Source: Pseudomonas putida (GTDB lineage: Bacteria > Pseudomonadota > Gammaproteobacteria > Pseudomonadales > Pseudomonadaceae). Taken from it: a stretch of 64,000 bases of DNA. Below, piece by piece: positions 44,200 through 53,413 of this stretch (its first letter is position 1; every line of letters starts with the position of its first letter). The translations under genes were made by a program, and so were the position numbers. The notes under the pieces were generated by a model, which worked only from the letters and a program-made list of their open reading frames with translations, had not been told where the DNA came from and ran no database searches. The stretch is from contig NZ_JANHLC010000006.1 in the NCBI RefSeq assembly GCF_028682395.1, forward strand, positions 1 through 64,000, read 5' to 3'.

Positions 44200-45137
44200 A
44201 CGACCGACCGATCAGCCGGGAGGTGGCCCGCCAGGCGGCACACTGGCTGATGCGCCTGCATGACGGCCCGCTCAACAGCACCGAACACCAGGCCTGCGCC
44301 CACTGGCGGGCCGCCGACCCGGAGCACGAACGGGCGTGGGAACGGGTCCAGCAGGTCCAGGAGAAGCTGGGGTTGTTGCCGCCGGAGCTGGCCATGGGCA
44401 CCCTCAATCGCGAGCGCCGCCAGACCCTCAAAAGCTTGTTGGTGCTGGCCGCGCTGTTACCCGCAGGTTACGTCGGCTATCGCAGCCTGCCCTGGCCGAG
44501 CGGGCAGGCCGATTATCAAACGGCCGTCGGCCAGCGCCGGCAGATCAAATTGGCCGATGGCAGCCTGATCATCCTCAACACCGACACCGCCATTGACGTG
44601 CACTTCAGTGCCGAGCAGCGGCTGGTGCGCCTACTGCGCGGGGAGATCCTCGTCGACAGCGGGGCCGACTCGCAGAGCCCGATCCACCGTCCACTGCGGG
44701 TGCAGAGCGAGCAAGGCGTCATGCAAGCCCTGGGCACGCGCTTCAACGTCAGGCAACTGGACGCCACCACCCGCCTGGCCGTCCTGGTGGGCAAGGTCCG
44801 CATCACCCCGCTTGCCGGCTCTCCACAGGTGATCGAGGCCGGCGAACAAGTGAGCTTCAGCGCCGGGGCTGTCGGACCGGCACAACCCGCACCGGAACAA
44901 GGCAGCGCCTGGACCCGCGGACAGTTGATCGTCGACGACATGCCCCTGGGGCAATTTATTGCCGAACTGGATCGTTACCGGCCGGGTGTCCTGCGCTGCG
45001 CTGGCGACGCGGCCCATTTGCGCATCAGCGGCGGATTCCAGCTCGATAGCACCGACGCGATTCTTGCCGCCCTGCCCGCCACCCTGCCGGTGACGGTGGC
45101 CTACCGGACGCGTTATTGGGTAACAGTCAGTAAATGA
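44196..45137 (+). CDS. FecR-family anti-sigma/sigma regulator
   Basis: A 313-residue regulator. N-terminal region: REVARQAAHWLMRLHDGPLN and DPEHERAWERVQQVQEKLG. A membrane segment follows RRQTLKSLLVLAALLPAGY, a twin-arginine-like stretch as in the first FecR. Periplasmic domain: QIKLADGSLIILNTDTAIDVHF and QALGTRFNVRQL. Starts at GTG 44196 inside the sigma gene's stop. Expected to transmit the ferric-siderophore signal from the receptor STN domain. Confidence 0.92.
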   Translation: MNDRPISREVARQAAHWLMRLHDGPLNSTEHQACAHWRAADPEHERAWERVQQVQEKLGLLPPELAMGTLNRERRQTLKSLLVLAALLPAGYVGYRSLPWPSGQADYQTAVGQRRQIKLADGSLIILNTDTAIDVHFSAEQRLVRLLRGEILVDSGADSQSPIHRPLRVQSEQGVMQALGTRFNVRQLDATTRLAVLVGKVRITPLAGSPQVIEAGEQVSFSAGAVGPAQPAPEQGSAWTRGQLIVDDMPLGQFIAELDRYRPGVLRCAGDAAHLRISGGFQLDSTDAILAALPATLPVTVAYRTRYWVTVSK

Positions 45138-45148
45138 TAATTATTATT
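45130..45148. promoter_or_regulatory. Fur-box-like site between FecR and receptor genes
   Basis: The 19-mer GTAAATGATAATTATTATT matches the Fur consensus at 15 of 19 positions by my count and overlaps the fecR stop. It is 65-85 bp upstream of the receptor ATG, which suggests that the receptor is also repressed directly by Fur. Confidence 0.7.
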
Positions 45149-45172
45149 GGCCCCTTTTTTTCTGCCATGAGT

Positions 45173-45193
45173 CCTTAGAAGTGGATCTGCCAT
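45173..45193 (+). promoter_or_regulatory. second copy of the motif shared by both STN receptors
   Basis: CCTTAGAAG (45173-45181) followed by GCCAT (45189-45193), about 20-40 bp before the receptor ATG. Compare 23166-23184. Role inferred only from recurrence. Confidence 0.35.
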
Positions 45194-45213
45194 AACTACA
45201 GGACACACTTCCC

Positions 45214-47712
45214 ATGATTCACCCGAACACTCTGCCCGGCCGCCCGCGTAACACCGCTGAACGGCCGGTGCCGCCTCAACGGCGGCTGCTCGCGCTCTGT
45301 GTGCTGGCAGCGACCCTGAACGGCCTCTCCCCACTCGCGTACGCCGAGTCGCACAGCGTGCCGCAGCCCTACAGCATCCAGGCCGGCGGCCTGTCCCAGG
45401 CCCTCGGCCGCTTTGCTGCCGAGGCGCACGTGACCGTGCAGTTCTCACCCGAGCTGACCCAAGGCCTGACCTCACCCGGCCTGGTCGGCCAATACACTGT
45501 GCAGCAAGGCCTCGCCACCTTGCTTGCAGGGTCCGGGCTGGAGGCCGTGCGCCTGGGGGATGGCGTCTATGGCCTGATCCGTCGCGTCGACTCCGGCAGC
45601 GCGCTGGCGCTGGGCGCCACCACCGTGTCCGGCACACAGAGCGAGTCGGCCTATGGCCCGGTCAGCGGCTATGTGGCCAAGCGCAGCGCCACCGGCACCA
45701 AGACCGATACCTCGATCCTGGAAACACCGCAGACCATCAACGTCGTCACCCAGGCCGAAATCAAGGCCCGCGGCGCGCTCTCGGTCAACGAAGCCCTGCG
45801 CTATACCCCCGGCACCCAGGTCGACGGTTTCTCAACGCGCATCAAGGCCTTCGACGAAGTCACCTCGCGCGGGTTCAGCCCCTCGCCGCAATACCTGGAC
45901 GGCCTGCACCTGCCTTACGGCGGCGGCAGCACCGGTGGTGCCCTGCAGATCGACCCCTACCTGCTGGAACGGGTCGAGGTGCTCAAAGGCCCGGCCTCGG
46001 TGCTGTACGGCCAGAACCAGCCAGGCGGGATCGTCAATCTGGTGTCCAAGCGCCCGACTGCAGAACCGCTTCACCAGGTAGTCCTGGGTACGGGCAGTTA
46101 CGATCGCCGCTATGGCGCGTTCGACTTCGCCGGGGCAATCGATGAGCACAGCACGTTCCTCTATCGCCTCACCGGTGTGGTCAACGACACCAACGCCGAA
46201 ACCGACTACGCCAACCAAAAGCGCATGCTCATTGCGCCCAGCCTGACCTGGAACATCAGTGAACAGACCACGCTGACCCTCTTTGCGCACTACCAGAAAG
46301 ACAACGACTCACCCGCCGCCCAGGGCTTGCCGGCAGTCGGCACGGTACTGCCAAACCCCAACGGCAAGGTCCCGCGCCACCGCTTCAACGGTGAGCCCGG
46401 TTTCAACTTCTATGATCGGGACCAGTACGCCCTGGGCTACGAACTGTCTCACGCACTCAACGACGTCTGGACGCTCAAGCAGAACACCCGCTACGCCTAC
46501 ATCGACGATCAGTTCGTCGGCGCATTCAGTGGCTGGAGCTTCTCCACGAACCCGGATACGGGCCTCAACAACCAGAGCTTCCAGGACCGTTACGGGGTTG
46601 ACTGGAAGCAGACCAACAAAGTCTTCGGCATCGACAACATCGCCCAGGCGGTATTCGACACTGGCGAGGTCGCCCACACCCTGCTGCTGGGCCTGGACTA
46701 CTACCACTTCAACACCCGGTTCTTCGGCCGCTACGACATGACGCCCCCGGGTATCGACCTCTACAATCCGGTCTACGGCCGCCCGCTGGACTTCACCAAG
46801 AGCAGGCCCGGCGCCTATGACAACACCGTCACCCAGACCGGGGTCTACATTCAGGACCAACTCAAGTGGAACAACTGGTTCCTTACCGTGGGCGGTCGTT
46901 TCGATTTTGCCGAGATCAACAACAAAACCCTGCTGTCCAGCGGCAAGCACCCCCCCACCCAAAAGGACCGGCAGTTCTCCGGCCGAGCCGGGTTTGGCTA
47001 TCTGTTCGACAATGGCATCACGCCTTATTTCAGCTATTCCGAGTCGTTCCTACCGGTGTCCGGGACAGACAGGAACATAAAGCCATTCGAGCCCTCGACC
47101 GGCGAACAGTATGAGGTCGGCATCAAGTACCAGCCGCCTGGCTCCGAGAGTTTTATCCAGCTGTCGGCGTACCAGATCGACATGAAGAACGTGCTGACGA
47201 CCGACCCGCTGGACCGCGCCTACAGCAAGCAATCCGGCGCCCAACGCTCGACCGGTTTCGAGTTCGAAGGCAAGGCCAACCTGAGCGATGGCCTGAACCT
47301 GATCGCTGCGGTCTCGCGGGTCGATACCGAGTACACCCACGACAACGATGGCATGAAAGGCCGGCATCCCCGGGGGATATCTCCGCTGACCGCCTCGGCC
47401 TGGGTCGACTACCAGATGCCCGCCGATACCGCGTTCGCCGGCCTGGGCTTTGGCGTTGGCACGCGCTACGTGCGCAGCAGCCCGGGCACCGCCACCGAGT
47501 TTCGCGAGTTCAACGTGCCCTCGTTCACCGTCTACGACGCCATGCTCTCCTACGACCTGGGCAAGTCACCCTTGCAGATCAAGGGGGTGAAGGTTCAAGC
47601 CAACGTGGAGAACCTGGACAACAAGCTCTATGTCAGCCGCTGCGTCGGCGTCTGGGAGTGCTACTACGGCCAGGGACGTACCGTTACCGCCAACCTGACG
47701 TACGACTGGTGA
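45214..47712 (+). CDS. TonB-dependent receptor with STN domain, FhuA/FiuA-like
   Basis: An 832-residue outer-membrane transducer. Signal peptide ends near AYAES; the STN domain (about residues 50-125) begins YSIQAGGLSQALGRFAAEAH. The TonB-box-like GATTVSG follows, then plug blocks LETPQTINVVTQAEIKAR and VLYGQNQPGGIVNLVSKRP. The barrel ends with a paired-Cys segment SRCVGVWECYYGQGR and terminal LTYDW; this two-cysteine last loop resembles hydroxamate receptors such as FhuA. It is the expected target of the adjacent FecI/FecR pair. The ligand, perhaps ferrichrome or ferrioxamine, is inferred. Confidence 0.93.
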   Translation: MIHPNTLPGRPRNTAERPVPPQRRLLALCVLAATLNGLSPLAYAESHSVPQPYSIQAGGLSQALGRFAAEAHVTVQFSPELTQGLTSPGLVGQYTVQQGLATLLAGSGLEAVRLGDGVYGLIRRVDSGSALALGATTVSGTQSESAYGPVSGYVAKRSATGTKTDTSILETPQTINVVTQAEIKARGALSVNEALRYTPGTQVDGFSTRIKAFDEVTSRGFSPSPQYLDGLHLPYGGGSTGGALQIDPYLLERVEVLKGPASVLYGQNQPGGIVNLVSKRPTAEPLHQVVLGTGSYDRRYGAFDFAGAIDEHSTFLYRLTGVVNDTNAETDYANQKRMLIAPSLTWNISEQTTLTLFAHYQKDNDSPAAQGLPAVGTVLPNPNGKVPRHRFNGEPGFNFYDRDQYALGYELSHALNDVWTLKQNTRYAYIDDQFVGAFSGWSFSTNPDTGLNNQSFQDRYGVDWKQTNKVFGIDNIAQAVFDTGEVAHTLLLGLDYYHFNTRFFGRYDMTPPGIDLYNPVYGRPLDFTKSRPGAYDNTVTQTGVYIQDQLKWNNWFLTVGGRFDFAEINNKTLLSSGKHPPTQKDRQFSGRAGFGYLFDNGITPYFSYSESFLPVSGTDRNIKPFEPSTGEQYEVGIKYQPPGSESFIQLSAYQIDMKNVLTTDPLDRAYSKQSGAQRSTGFEFEGKANLSDGLNLIAAVSRVDTEYTHDNDGMKGRHPRGISPLTASAWVDYQMPADTAFAGLGFGVGTRYVRSSPGTATEFREFNVPSFTVYDAMLSYDLGKSPLQIKGVKVQANVENLDNKLYVSRCVGVWECYYGQGRTVTANLTYDW

Positions 47713-47814
47713 CCTGACGCAGGCTTCGACGACAGGCCAGCAGTTTGCCCCCATGGCGGCATGGGCCCAAGGCTGCCATGAGGGCATTGCCGAGCGTTGG
47801 GCCAGGGCGTCAGG

Positions 47815-48219
47815 CTAGGCCTGGGGCATTACTGCCACAATGCCGGCTGCCGCCATTGCGGTGACTTCCACGCGCATCCCTTCAACCGCCAGCGCAGCCA
47901 CGCCAACCGCCGCGCGCACCGGCCACGGTTTAGCGAAGAAGCGCTGGTAAACCGCGTTGAACGCCGCGCGGTCGGCCATGTCGGTGAGGTAGATGGTCAG
48001 GTGCAGGACGCGGTCCATGGAGCTACCGGCCTTCTCCAGCGCGACCTTGAGTGCCTGCAACGTGCACTCGCTCTGCACAGTGATATCGCCCAGTTCCAGG
48101 CTGCCGTCCGCGTGGGTCGGAATCTGGGTGGAGACCAGCAGACCGGCAAAACCGGCGACATCGCTGGAAATCGACTCCGCGTCCGGGTCGGGGATAAAAG
48201 TCAGGTCATGGTTGGCCAT
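47815..48219 (-). CDS. Rid family protein (YjgF/YER057c/UK114)
   Basis: A 134-residue trimeric-fold Rid protein. GFAGLLVSTQIPTHADGS, ALKVALEKAGSSMDRVLHLTIYLTDM and WPVRAAVGVAALAVEGMRVEV are family blocks; the Arg in PVRAAV is the carboxylate-binding residue. At the position of the catalytic Glu of archetypal RidA the sequence has Thr (VEVTAMA), so imine deaminase activity is doubtful. The ATG at 48219 is chosen. Confidence 0.83.
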   Translation of the reverse strand: MANHDLTFIPDPDAESISSDVAGFAGLLVSTQIPTHADGSLELGDITVQSECTLQALKVALEKAGSSMDRVLHLTIYLTDMADRAAFNAVYQRFFAKPWPVRAAVGVAALAVEGMRVEVTAMAAAGIVAVMPQA

Positions 48220-48361
48220 AAAACTCTCTTGCACAAAGGGGAAGGAAACGCGCGGATCGATGCTGCGCCCGGCCCCCGCGGCGCCGGGTTTGCCCCGGGC
48301 GCCAGCGCAGGCCGGCCGGCATTATGCCGATTGCACACGCTGGCCGCAGCCCTGTCCGCGC

Positions 48362-48856
48362 TTACGCCTCGCGCCCATGGGCGGCGGCGGCCAATTGCGC
48401 GGTATCGACACGCACAAAGACTGAGTCGCCAACGGCGGTCAGCACACCGTCGGCGTAGATCTCGCAGATCACCCGGCTCTTGCGCCCCACCTCACCCTCG
48501 ACCCAGGCCCGCAGAATCAGCGGCACGCCCATGGGCGTCGGCTTGATGTACTTGATGCCGAGGCTGCCCGTCACACAATCAATGCGCGGCAGGCTACCCG
48601 GTTCGCGAGCCTCGGCACGGTAGTGAAAGGCCATGGCGGTCCAGTTGCTATGGCAGTCGACCAGCATCGCAATCAGCCCGCCATAGACCAGATCGGGCCA
48701 ACCGCAGTACTTGGCCTCGGGCAGGTGCTCGGCGATCACCTGGACGCCCTCTGCATCCCAGCGACTCTTGATATGCAACCCGTGAGGGTTGCGCCCGCCA
48801 CAGCCGTAACAGACGCCCTCGGGTGCGGCGCGGTCTTGCAGGGAAATCTCGTGCAT
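48362..48856 (-). CDS. PaaI-family hotdog thioesterase
   Basis: A 164-residue acyl-CoA thioesterase-like protein. Near residue 58 VYGGLIAMLVDCHSN carries the Asp of the PaaI active site, with Tyr in place of the usual His of HGG. The N-terminal CYGCGGRNPHGLHIK is a Cys-containing segment common in this subgroup. Substrate unknown. The ATG at 48856 is chosen. Confidence 0.8.
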   Translation of the reverse strand: MHEISLQDRAAPEGVCYGCGGRNPHGLHIKSRWDAEGVQVIAEHLPEAKYCGWPDLVYGGLIAMLVDCHSNWTAMAFHYRAEAREPGSLPRIDCVTGSLGIKYIKPTPMGVPLILRAWVEGEVGRKSRVICEIYADGVLTAVGDSVFVRVDTAQLAAAAHGREA

Positions 48857-48967
48857 GGTGGTCCTTGTTTTTATTGTCGGTTGAGAAAGATCCGCCATGT
48901 TAAGCCAGTTACCCGCCCGCAATCGACCCACCGGCCCCGCTACCGGCATGCGCGCGGGCCGTGGGGC

Positions 48968-51529
48968 CTAGCGAGTTGCCGCCTCGACACCGCGCTGACA
49001 GGTCTTGAGCCACTCCTCCAGATCGCGCGCCGCCAGCGGCTTGGAGAACAGGTAACCCTGGGCCACGTGATAGCCCTGATCCTTGAGGATCCGGTACTGA
49101 GCCTCGTCTTCAATGCCCTCGGCGACTACCGTCAATTGCAGGCTTTCACCAATGCGGATTACCGCATCGCTCAGGGCGCGACTGGTGACATCGTTTTCCA
49201 GGTCCTGGACAAAACTACGGTCGAGCTTGAGTTCCTGGATCGGCAGGCGGCGTAGATAGCCCAGGCTCGAATAGCCGGTGCCAAAGTCATCCATGGCCAG
49301 GCGCACGCCCTGGGCGTTGACATCGTGCAACACCTTGAGGGTGCTGGGATGGGTGTCCATCAACACGCTTTCGGTCAATTCCAGGGTCAGGTCGGAAGCG
49401 ACCAACTGGTGCTGGTCCAGGGTGCGCATGATCATCCCGGCCAGGTCCAGGTTGTGGAAGTTGGTCGGCGACAGGTTCACCGAGACCGCCGGAATAGCGA
49501 TGCCCTGACGTCGCCATGCCGCCAGTTGTCGACAGGCCTGGCGAATCGCCCAGTGCCCCAGTTCGCCGATCAACCCGCACTCTTCGGCCAGCGGAATAAA
49601 GCGCGCGGGCGAGACCTGGCCGAACAACGGATGATTCCACCGCGCCAGGGCCTCGACCCCGTACAACACGCCAGTCTGCATATGCACCTGGGGCTGGTAG
49701 TGCAGTTGCAGCTCTTCGTGTTCGATGGCATCGCGCAGGGCAGTTTCCAGGGCCTGGCGTTCCTGGGCCAGTTGGTTGAGTTCGTGGCTGAAGAAACTGA
49801 AGCGCCCGCGCCCGGCGCTCTTGGCCTGGTACATGGCCATGTCGGCGCGATGGATCAGGGTGCTCATGTCGTGCCCATCCTGGGGGTAGACGCTGATCCC
49901 GATACTCGCCGACGGCGCCAGCGTGGTCTCGCCGATCTGGCAGGGCTGACCGATAGCGAGCTTGATCTGCTCGACCACCTCAGTGACATGCTCGCTGCCA
50001 CACTGGGGCAGGACCACGACAAACTCATCGCCTGACAGCCGCCCGACAATATCGCTGGTACGCCGCTGGCCGTGCAGACGCTCGGCGACCACTTGCAACA
50101 ATTCGTCGCCGGCCGGATGTCCCAGGGAATCGTTGATCTGCTTGAACCGATCCAGGTCGATAAACAGCACCGCCAGGTTGGTCTTGCTGCGCTTGGCCTC
50201 AATCAGCGCGTGCTCGGCCTTGGCCTGCAGCAGGCTGCGGTTGGGCAACTCGGTCAGGCTGTCGTAGAACGCCAGCTGGCGCATGTCTTCGCGGCTCTTG
50301 GCGCGCTCCAGGGCCAGGGCACAAAGCGGCGCAATCACCTCCACCAGTTGCTGGTGAAACACCGAAGGCTCGCGCACGTCCTTGTAGTAGAACGCCAGGG
50401 CCCCGAGGCAGCGCCCCTGGTTGCTCTTGATCGGCGTCGACCAGCACCCCTTGAACCCCAGGGCCATGGCCGCCGTACGGTAGTCGACCCAGATCGGGTC
50501 ATGGGCAATATCGCTGGCCAGTACCGCTTCCCCGCGAAACGCGGCGGTTCCGCACGACCCCACACCCTCGCCCACCCGCAAGCCTTCCAGGCTCTGGGAG
50601 TAATGCAACGGCAGGCTGGGCGCCGCCAGCGGATGCAGTAGGCCTTCGTCATCGACCTGCAGGATCGAGGTGGTCACCTCCGGAGCGATCCGTTCGATTT
50701 CCCGGCAGACCAACTCCATCAGGCTTTCCAAAGGATCTTCACGCACCATGGCGCTGAGCATGCGATGTTGCAGCACCTCGTGCATTTTCGAGCGAGTGAT
50801 ATCGGTCAGGATGCTGACCGTGTGGGTCAGCCGCTGGAAACTGTCGAAGATCGGATTGGTGGTGACGCTGCACCAGATCCGCGAACCGTCCTTGATGTAA
50901 ATCAGTTCCTCGGTGGTGAACGGCTCGCCGCGCAGCAGTTGCGTGCGCATCGCCAGCACCGCTTCGGGCGTCAGGTGCGGCGTCAGCAGGGCCGAGGGCG
51001 GCAGGCAGCGGGCTTCATCGAGGGAGAAGCCGAACATCTTCTCGAAACCGGCATTGATGTAGTGGATCTGCCACTGGCCATCGGTAATCAGGATCGCGTT
51101 GTCGGTCTGGTCAGTCACCAGCGACAGCAGTTGCAAGCGCTTGCGCTCGGCGTGCTGCTGGGTCACGTCCTTGATAAACGCGGTGAAGATGACCTGGCCG
51201 TCAGTCTCGACCCGCGAGATCGACATCGAGCCCCAGAGCATGCGCCCGTCGCGGTGCTTGATCGGCACATCCCGACTGGTGCCGGCGACCCGGTTGATCC
51301 CCGTCTCGCGGTTGGTGTTCACATAGCCATCGTGATGGGCCTGGATTTCCTGGGGCACCAGCATCTTGACGTTCTGCCCGAGCACTTCCTCACGGGAAAG
51401 TCCCCATAACAGCTCCGCGGCGCGATTGAACAGCACCACGCGATTTTCGGTGTCGATCACCACCACGCCATCAATGGCTTGTTCAAGGGTCTGGACAAAT
51501 AGATTGGAAAGATTCTGACTGATGGGCAT
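48968..51529 (-). CDS. PAS-PAS-GAF-GGDEF-EAL cyclic-di-GMP protein, DosP-like
   Basis: An 853-residue cytosolic signalling protein. Two PAS domains (about 10-120 and 130-250) are followed by a GAF domain (about 265-410), a GGDEF domain (RLSGDEFVVVL) and an EAL domain. Phosphodiesterase residues are all present: EALARW, SVNLSP, ELTES, DDFGTGYSS, KLDRSF and AEGIE. The GGDEF motif is SGDEF, which may be active. The order resembles oxygen-sensing DosP of E. coli, but a haem ligand is not established here. The start ATG 51529 has only a weak ribosome site. Confidence 0.9.
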   Translation of the reverse strand: MPISQNLSNLFVQTLEQAIDGVVVIDTENRVVLFNRAAELLWGLSREEVLGQNVKMLVPQEIQAHHDGYVNTNRETGINRVAGTSRDVPIKHRDGRMLWGSMSISRVETDGQVIFTAFIKDVTQQHAERKRLQLLSLVTDQTDNAILITDGQWQIHYINAGFEKMFGFSLDEARCLPPSALLTPHLTPEAVLAMRTQLLRGEPFTTEELIYIKDGSRIWCSVTTNPIFDSFQRLTHTVSILTDITRSKMHEVLQHRMLSAMVREDPLESLMELVCREIERIAPEVTTSILQVDDEGLLHPLAAPSLPLHYSQSLEGLRVGEGVGSCGTAAFRGEAVLASDIAHDPIWVDYRTAAMALGFKGCWSTPIKSNQGRCLGALAFYYKDVREPSVFHQQLVEVIAPLCALALERAKSREDMRQLAFYDSLTELPNRSLLQAKAEHALIEAKRSKTNLAVLFIDLDRFKQINDSLGHPAGDELLQVVAERLHGQRRTSDIVGRLSGDEFVVVLPQCGSEHVTEVVEQIKLAIGQPCQIGETTLAPSASIGISVYPQDGHDMSTLIHRADMAMYQAKSAGRGRFSFFSHELNQLAQERQALETALRDAIEHEELQLHYQPQVHMQTGVLYGVEALARWNHPLFGQVSPARFIPLAEECGLIGELGHWAIRQACRQLAAWRRQGIAIPAVSVNLSPTNFHNLDLAGMIMRTLDQHQLVASDLTLELTESVLMDTHPSTLKVLHDVNAQGVRLAMDDFGTGYSSLGYLRRLPIQELKLDRSFVQDLENDVTSRALSDAVIRIGESLQLTVVAEGIEDEAQYRILKDQGYHVAQGYLFSKPLAARDLEEWLKTCQRGVEAATR

Positions 51530-51786
51530 GGAGCTTGGACTCACACGAAAACACCAGCCGTGCGGCATTCGGGCAGGCACGGGCAAGCGCTGAATCAGTA
51601 ATCCAGAGGAGAGCGGGGTCTTGCGAAGTAGGCGAGCGCGACCGGATCCTTTGGTGCTGGTCATCATCCACGATAAATGATGGCATAGCGCCACTTTAAC
51701 AGGATATTTCCGCCAGACCACTGCCCCGGATCAGTAAATTTCCCACCCCGTCAGCACGCGACGCCCGGGCTAGATGGGCGCTGACG

Positions 51787-52266
51787 GTGACCCAGATGCC
51801 CGGCCCTGAAACCGTGGACGCGCAGCTGACCACCGCCCTCGCCGGTTACCGGGCCGCTACCGTGCTGCCCTTTGCCATCTGCCTGCGCGACAGCGCGCGG
51901 GTCGTCGGCAGCACCCGCTTCTGGAAGATCGACGCGCAGCATCGCAAGCTGGAAATCGGCCATACCTGGCTCGGCGAATCGCACCAGCGCTCGCGGATCC
52001 ATACCGAGGCCAAGTACCTGCTGCAACACGCCTTCGAGGTGATGGATTGCGTGCGCGTGCAGTTCACCACCGATGAGTTGAACGCCAAATCCCGCGCGGC
52101 GATCCTGCGGATCGGCGCCACGCAGGAAGGCATTGTGCGTCACGAGCGGATCATGCCCGACGGGCGCAAACGCAACTCGCTGCGCTTGAGCATCATCGAT
52201 CCCGAGTGGCCCGGGGTAAAACAGAACCTGCTGGAAAAAATGCAACGCGGGCCTGCGCCCGATTGA
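51787..52266 (+). pseudogene. GNAT acetyltransferase, N-terminally truncated
   Basis: About 159 residues from GTG 51787. The core GSTRFWKIDAQHRKLEIGHTWLGESHQRSRIHTEAKYLLQHAF and DELNAKSRAAILRIGATQEG matches the RimJ/RimL-type GNAT family (acetyl-CoA site around the latter). The first ~40 residues of relatives (strand 1 and helix 1) are absent; the frame is open upstream to about 51721, but the residues there are not like the family N-terminus and no ATG is found. It is likely a remnant, though the acetyl-CoA core remains. Confidence 0.6.
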
Positions 52267-52434
52267 CAACACGGCGCGCAGCTTATAAAAAAGCCTATCG
52301 ATCAGAGCGTGTATCTCAATGCTTCCTTCCCACGACCTTGCAGCACTCGTCACTGGCTTGAATGCCAGGACACAAGGCCGTGCGGTCAGCGCCTCCAAAT
52401 CGAAGAAACAGTCGCTCATTTGACCGGGGCGCAC

Positions 52435-52461
52435 TGTCCCGTCAGATGGGCTGACAGGACA
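52435..52461. promoter_or_regulatory. hairpin in the 283-bp gap before the DapA-family gene
   Basis: Arms TGTCCCGTCAG (52435-52445) and CTGACAGGACA (52451-52461) pair with one G-U position around ATGGG. It is about 90 bp upstream of the aldolase start. It could be an attenuator, operator or terminator of the truncated gene upstream. Nothing else supported in 52267-52549. Confidence 0.4.
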
Positions 52462-52549
52462 ATGCGCGCTACGGACACACCCTCCTCGCCTGCTGGCCTT
52501 CTACTCTTCTGACGACGACTCAAACGGTCTGCCATCAGGAGTTCATCGT

Positions 52550-53413
52550 ATGTCATCGTTTCACGGAATCTGGGTTCCCCTCGTCACCCCCTTTCACCAG
52601 GGCGCCATCGACTTTGCCGCGCTCGGGCGCCTGGTCAAGTATTACCTGGACAGCGGCGTCGCCGGCCTGGTGGTCTGCGGTACCACCGGTGAGGCCGCCG
52701 CACTCAGCCACCGCGAACAACTGACGGTGCTCGACACCGTGCTCGAACACGCCCCCGCCCGGCAGGTGGTGATGGGCCTGGCCGGCAATAACCAGGCCGA
52801 ACTGCTGCACTTTCAGGCCGAGATCCTGCAGCGCTCGATTGCCGGCCTGCTGGTACCGCCGCCCTATTACATCCGCCCGTCCCAGGCAGCCCTGGTGGCG
52901 TTTTTCAATACCGTGGCCGAGGCTTCTTCGGTACCGCTGATTCTGTACGATATTCCCTACCGCACCGGCGTGACCTTCGAACGCGCCACGCTGCTGGAAA
53001 TCGTCCGGCATCCGAATATCGCCGCCATCAAGGATTGTGGCGGCAATCTACACACCACCCTGGCCCTGATCGCGTCAGGCGATGTGGCGGTAATGGCCGG
53101 CGAGGATCTGCAAATATTCAACGCACTGTGCCTGGGCGCAACCGGGGCCATCGCGGCCTCGGCCCACCTCTATCCGCAGCGCTTCGTGCAGATGCATCGC
53201 CAGATCCAGGACCAGCAATGGCAGGCGGCACGCGAAAGCTTTTTTGCCCTGCTGCCGTTGATCCAGTTGCTGTTTGTCGAGCCTAACCCGGCCCCGGTCA
53301 AAAGTGCACTGGCCCTGCAAGGCTGGATCGAGGACGAACTGCGCGCGCCGATGCTGCCCGGCTCCGCACCGCTGGTCGCCAGGCTTCAGGCCCTGTTGCA
53401 GGACATGGGCTAG
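52550..53413 (+). CDS. dihydrodipicolinate synthase/N-acetylneuraminate lyase (DapA) family aldolase
   Basis: A 287-residue TIM-barrel Schiff-base aldolase. VCGTTGEAAALSHREQ (near 45), YDIPYRTGV (near 140) with the catalytic Tyr, and AAIKDCGGN (near 165) with the Schiff-base Lys are all present. Members make or split 2-keto acids; the true substrate is not determined. ATG 52550 gives family length. It converges on the regulator gene with a 4-bp overlap. The main DapA of lysine synthesis is usually elsewhere, so this may serve another pathway. Confidence 0.87.
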   Translation: MSSFHGIWVPLVTPFHQGAIDFAALGRLVKYYLDSGVAGLVVCGTTGEAAALSHREQLTVLDTVLEHAPARQVVMGLAGNNQAELLHFQAEILQRSIAGLLVPPPYYIRPSQAALVAFFNTVAEASSVPLILYDIPYRTGVTFERATLLEIVRHPNIAAIKDCGGNLHTTLALIASGDVAVMAGEDLQIFNALCLGATGAIAASAHLYPQRFVQMHRQIQDQQWQAARESFFALLPLIQLLFVEPNPAPVKSALALQGWIEDELRAPMLPGSAPLVARLQALLQDMG

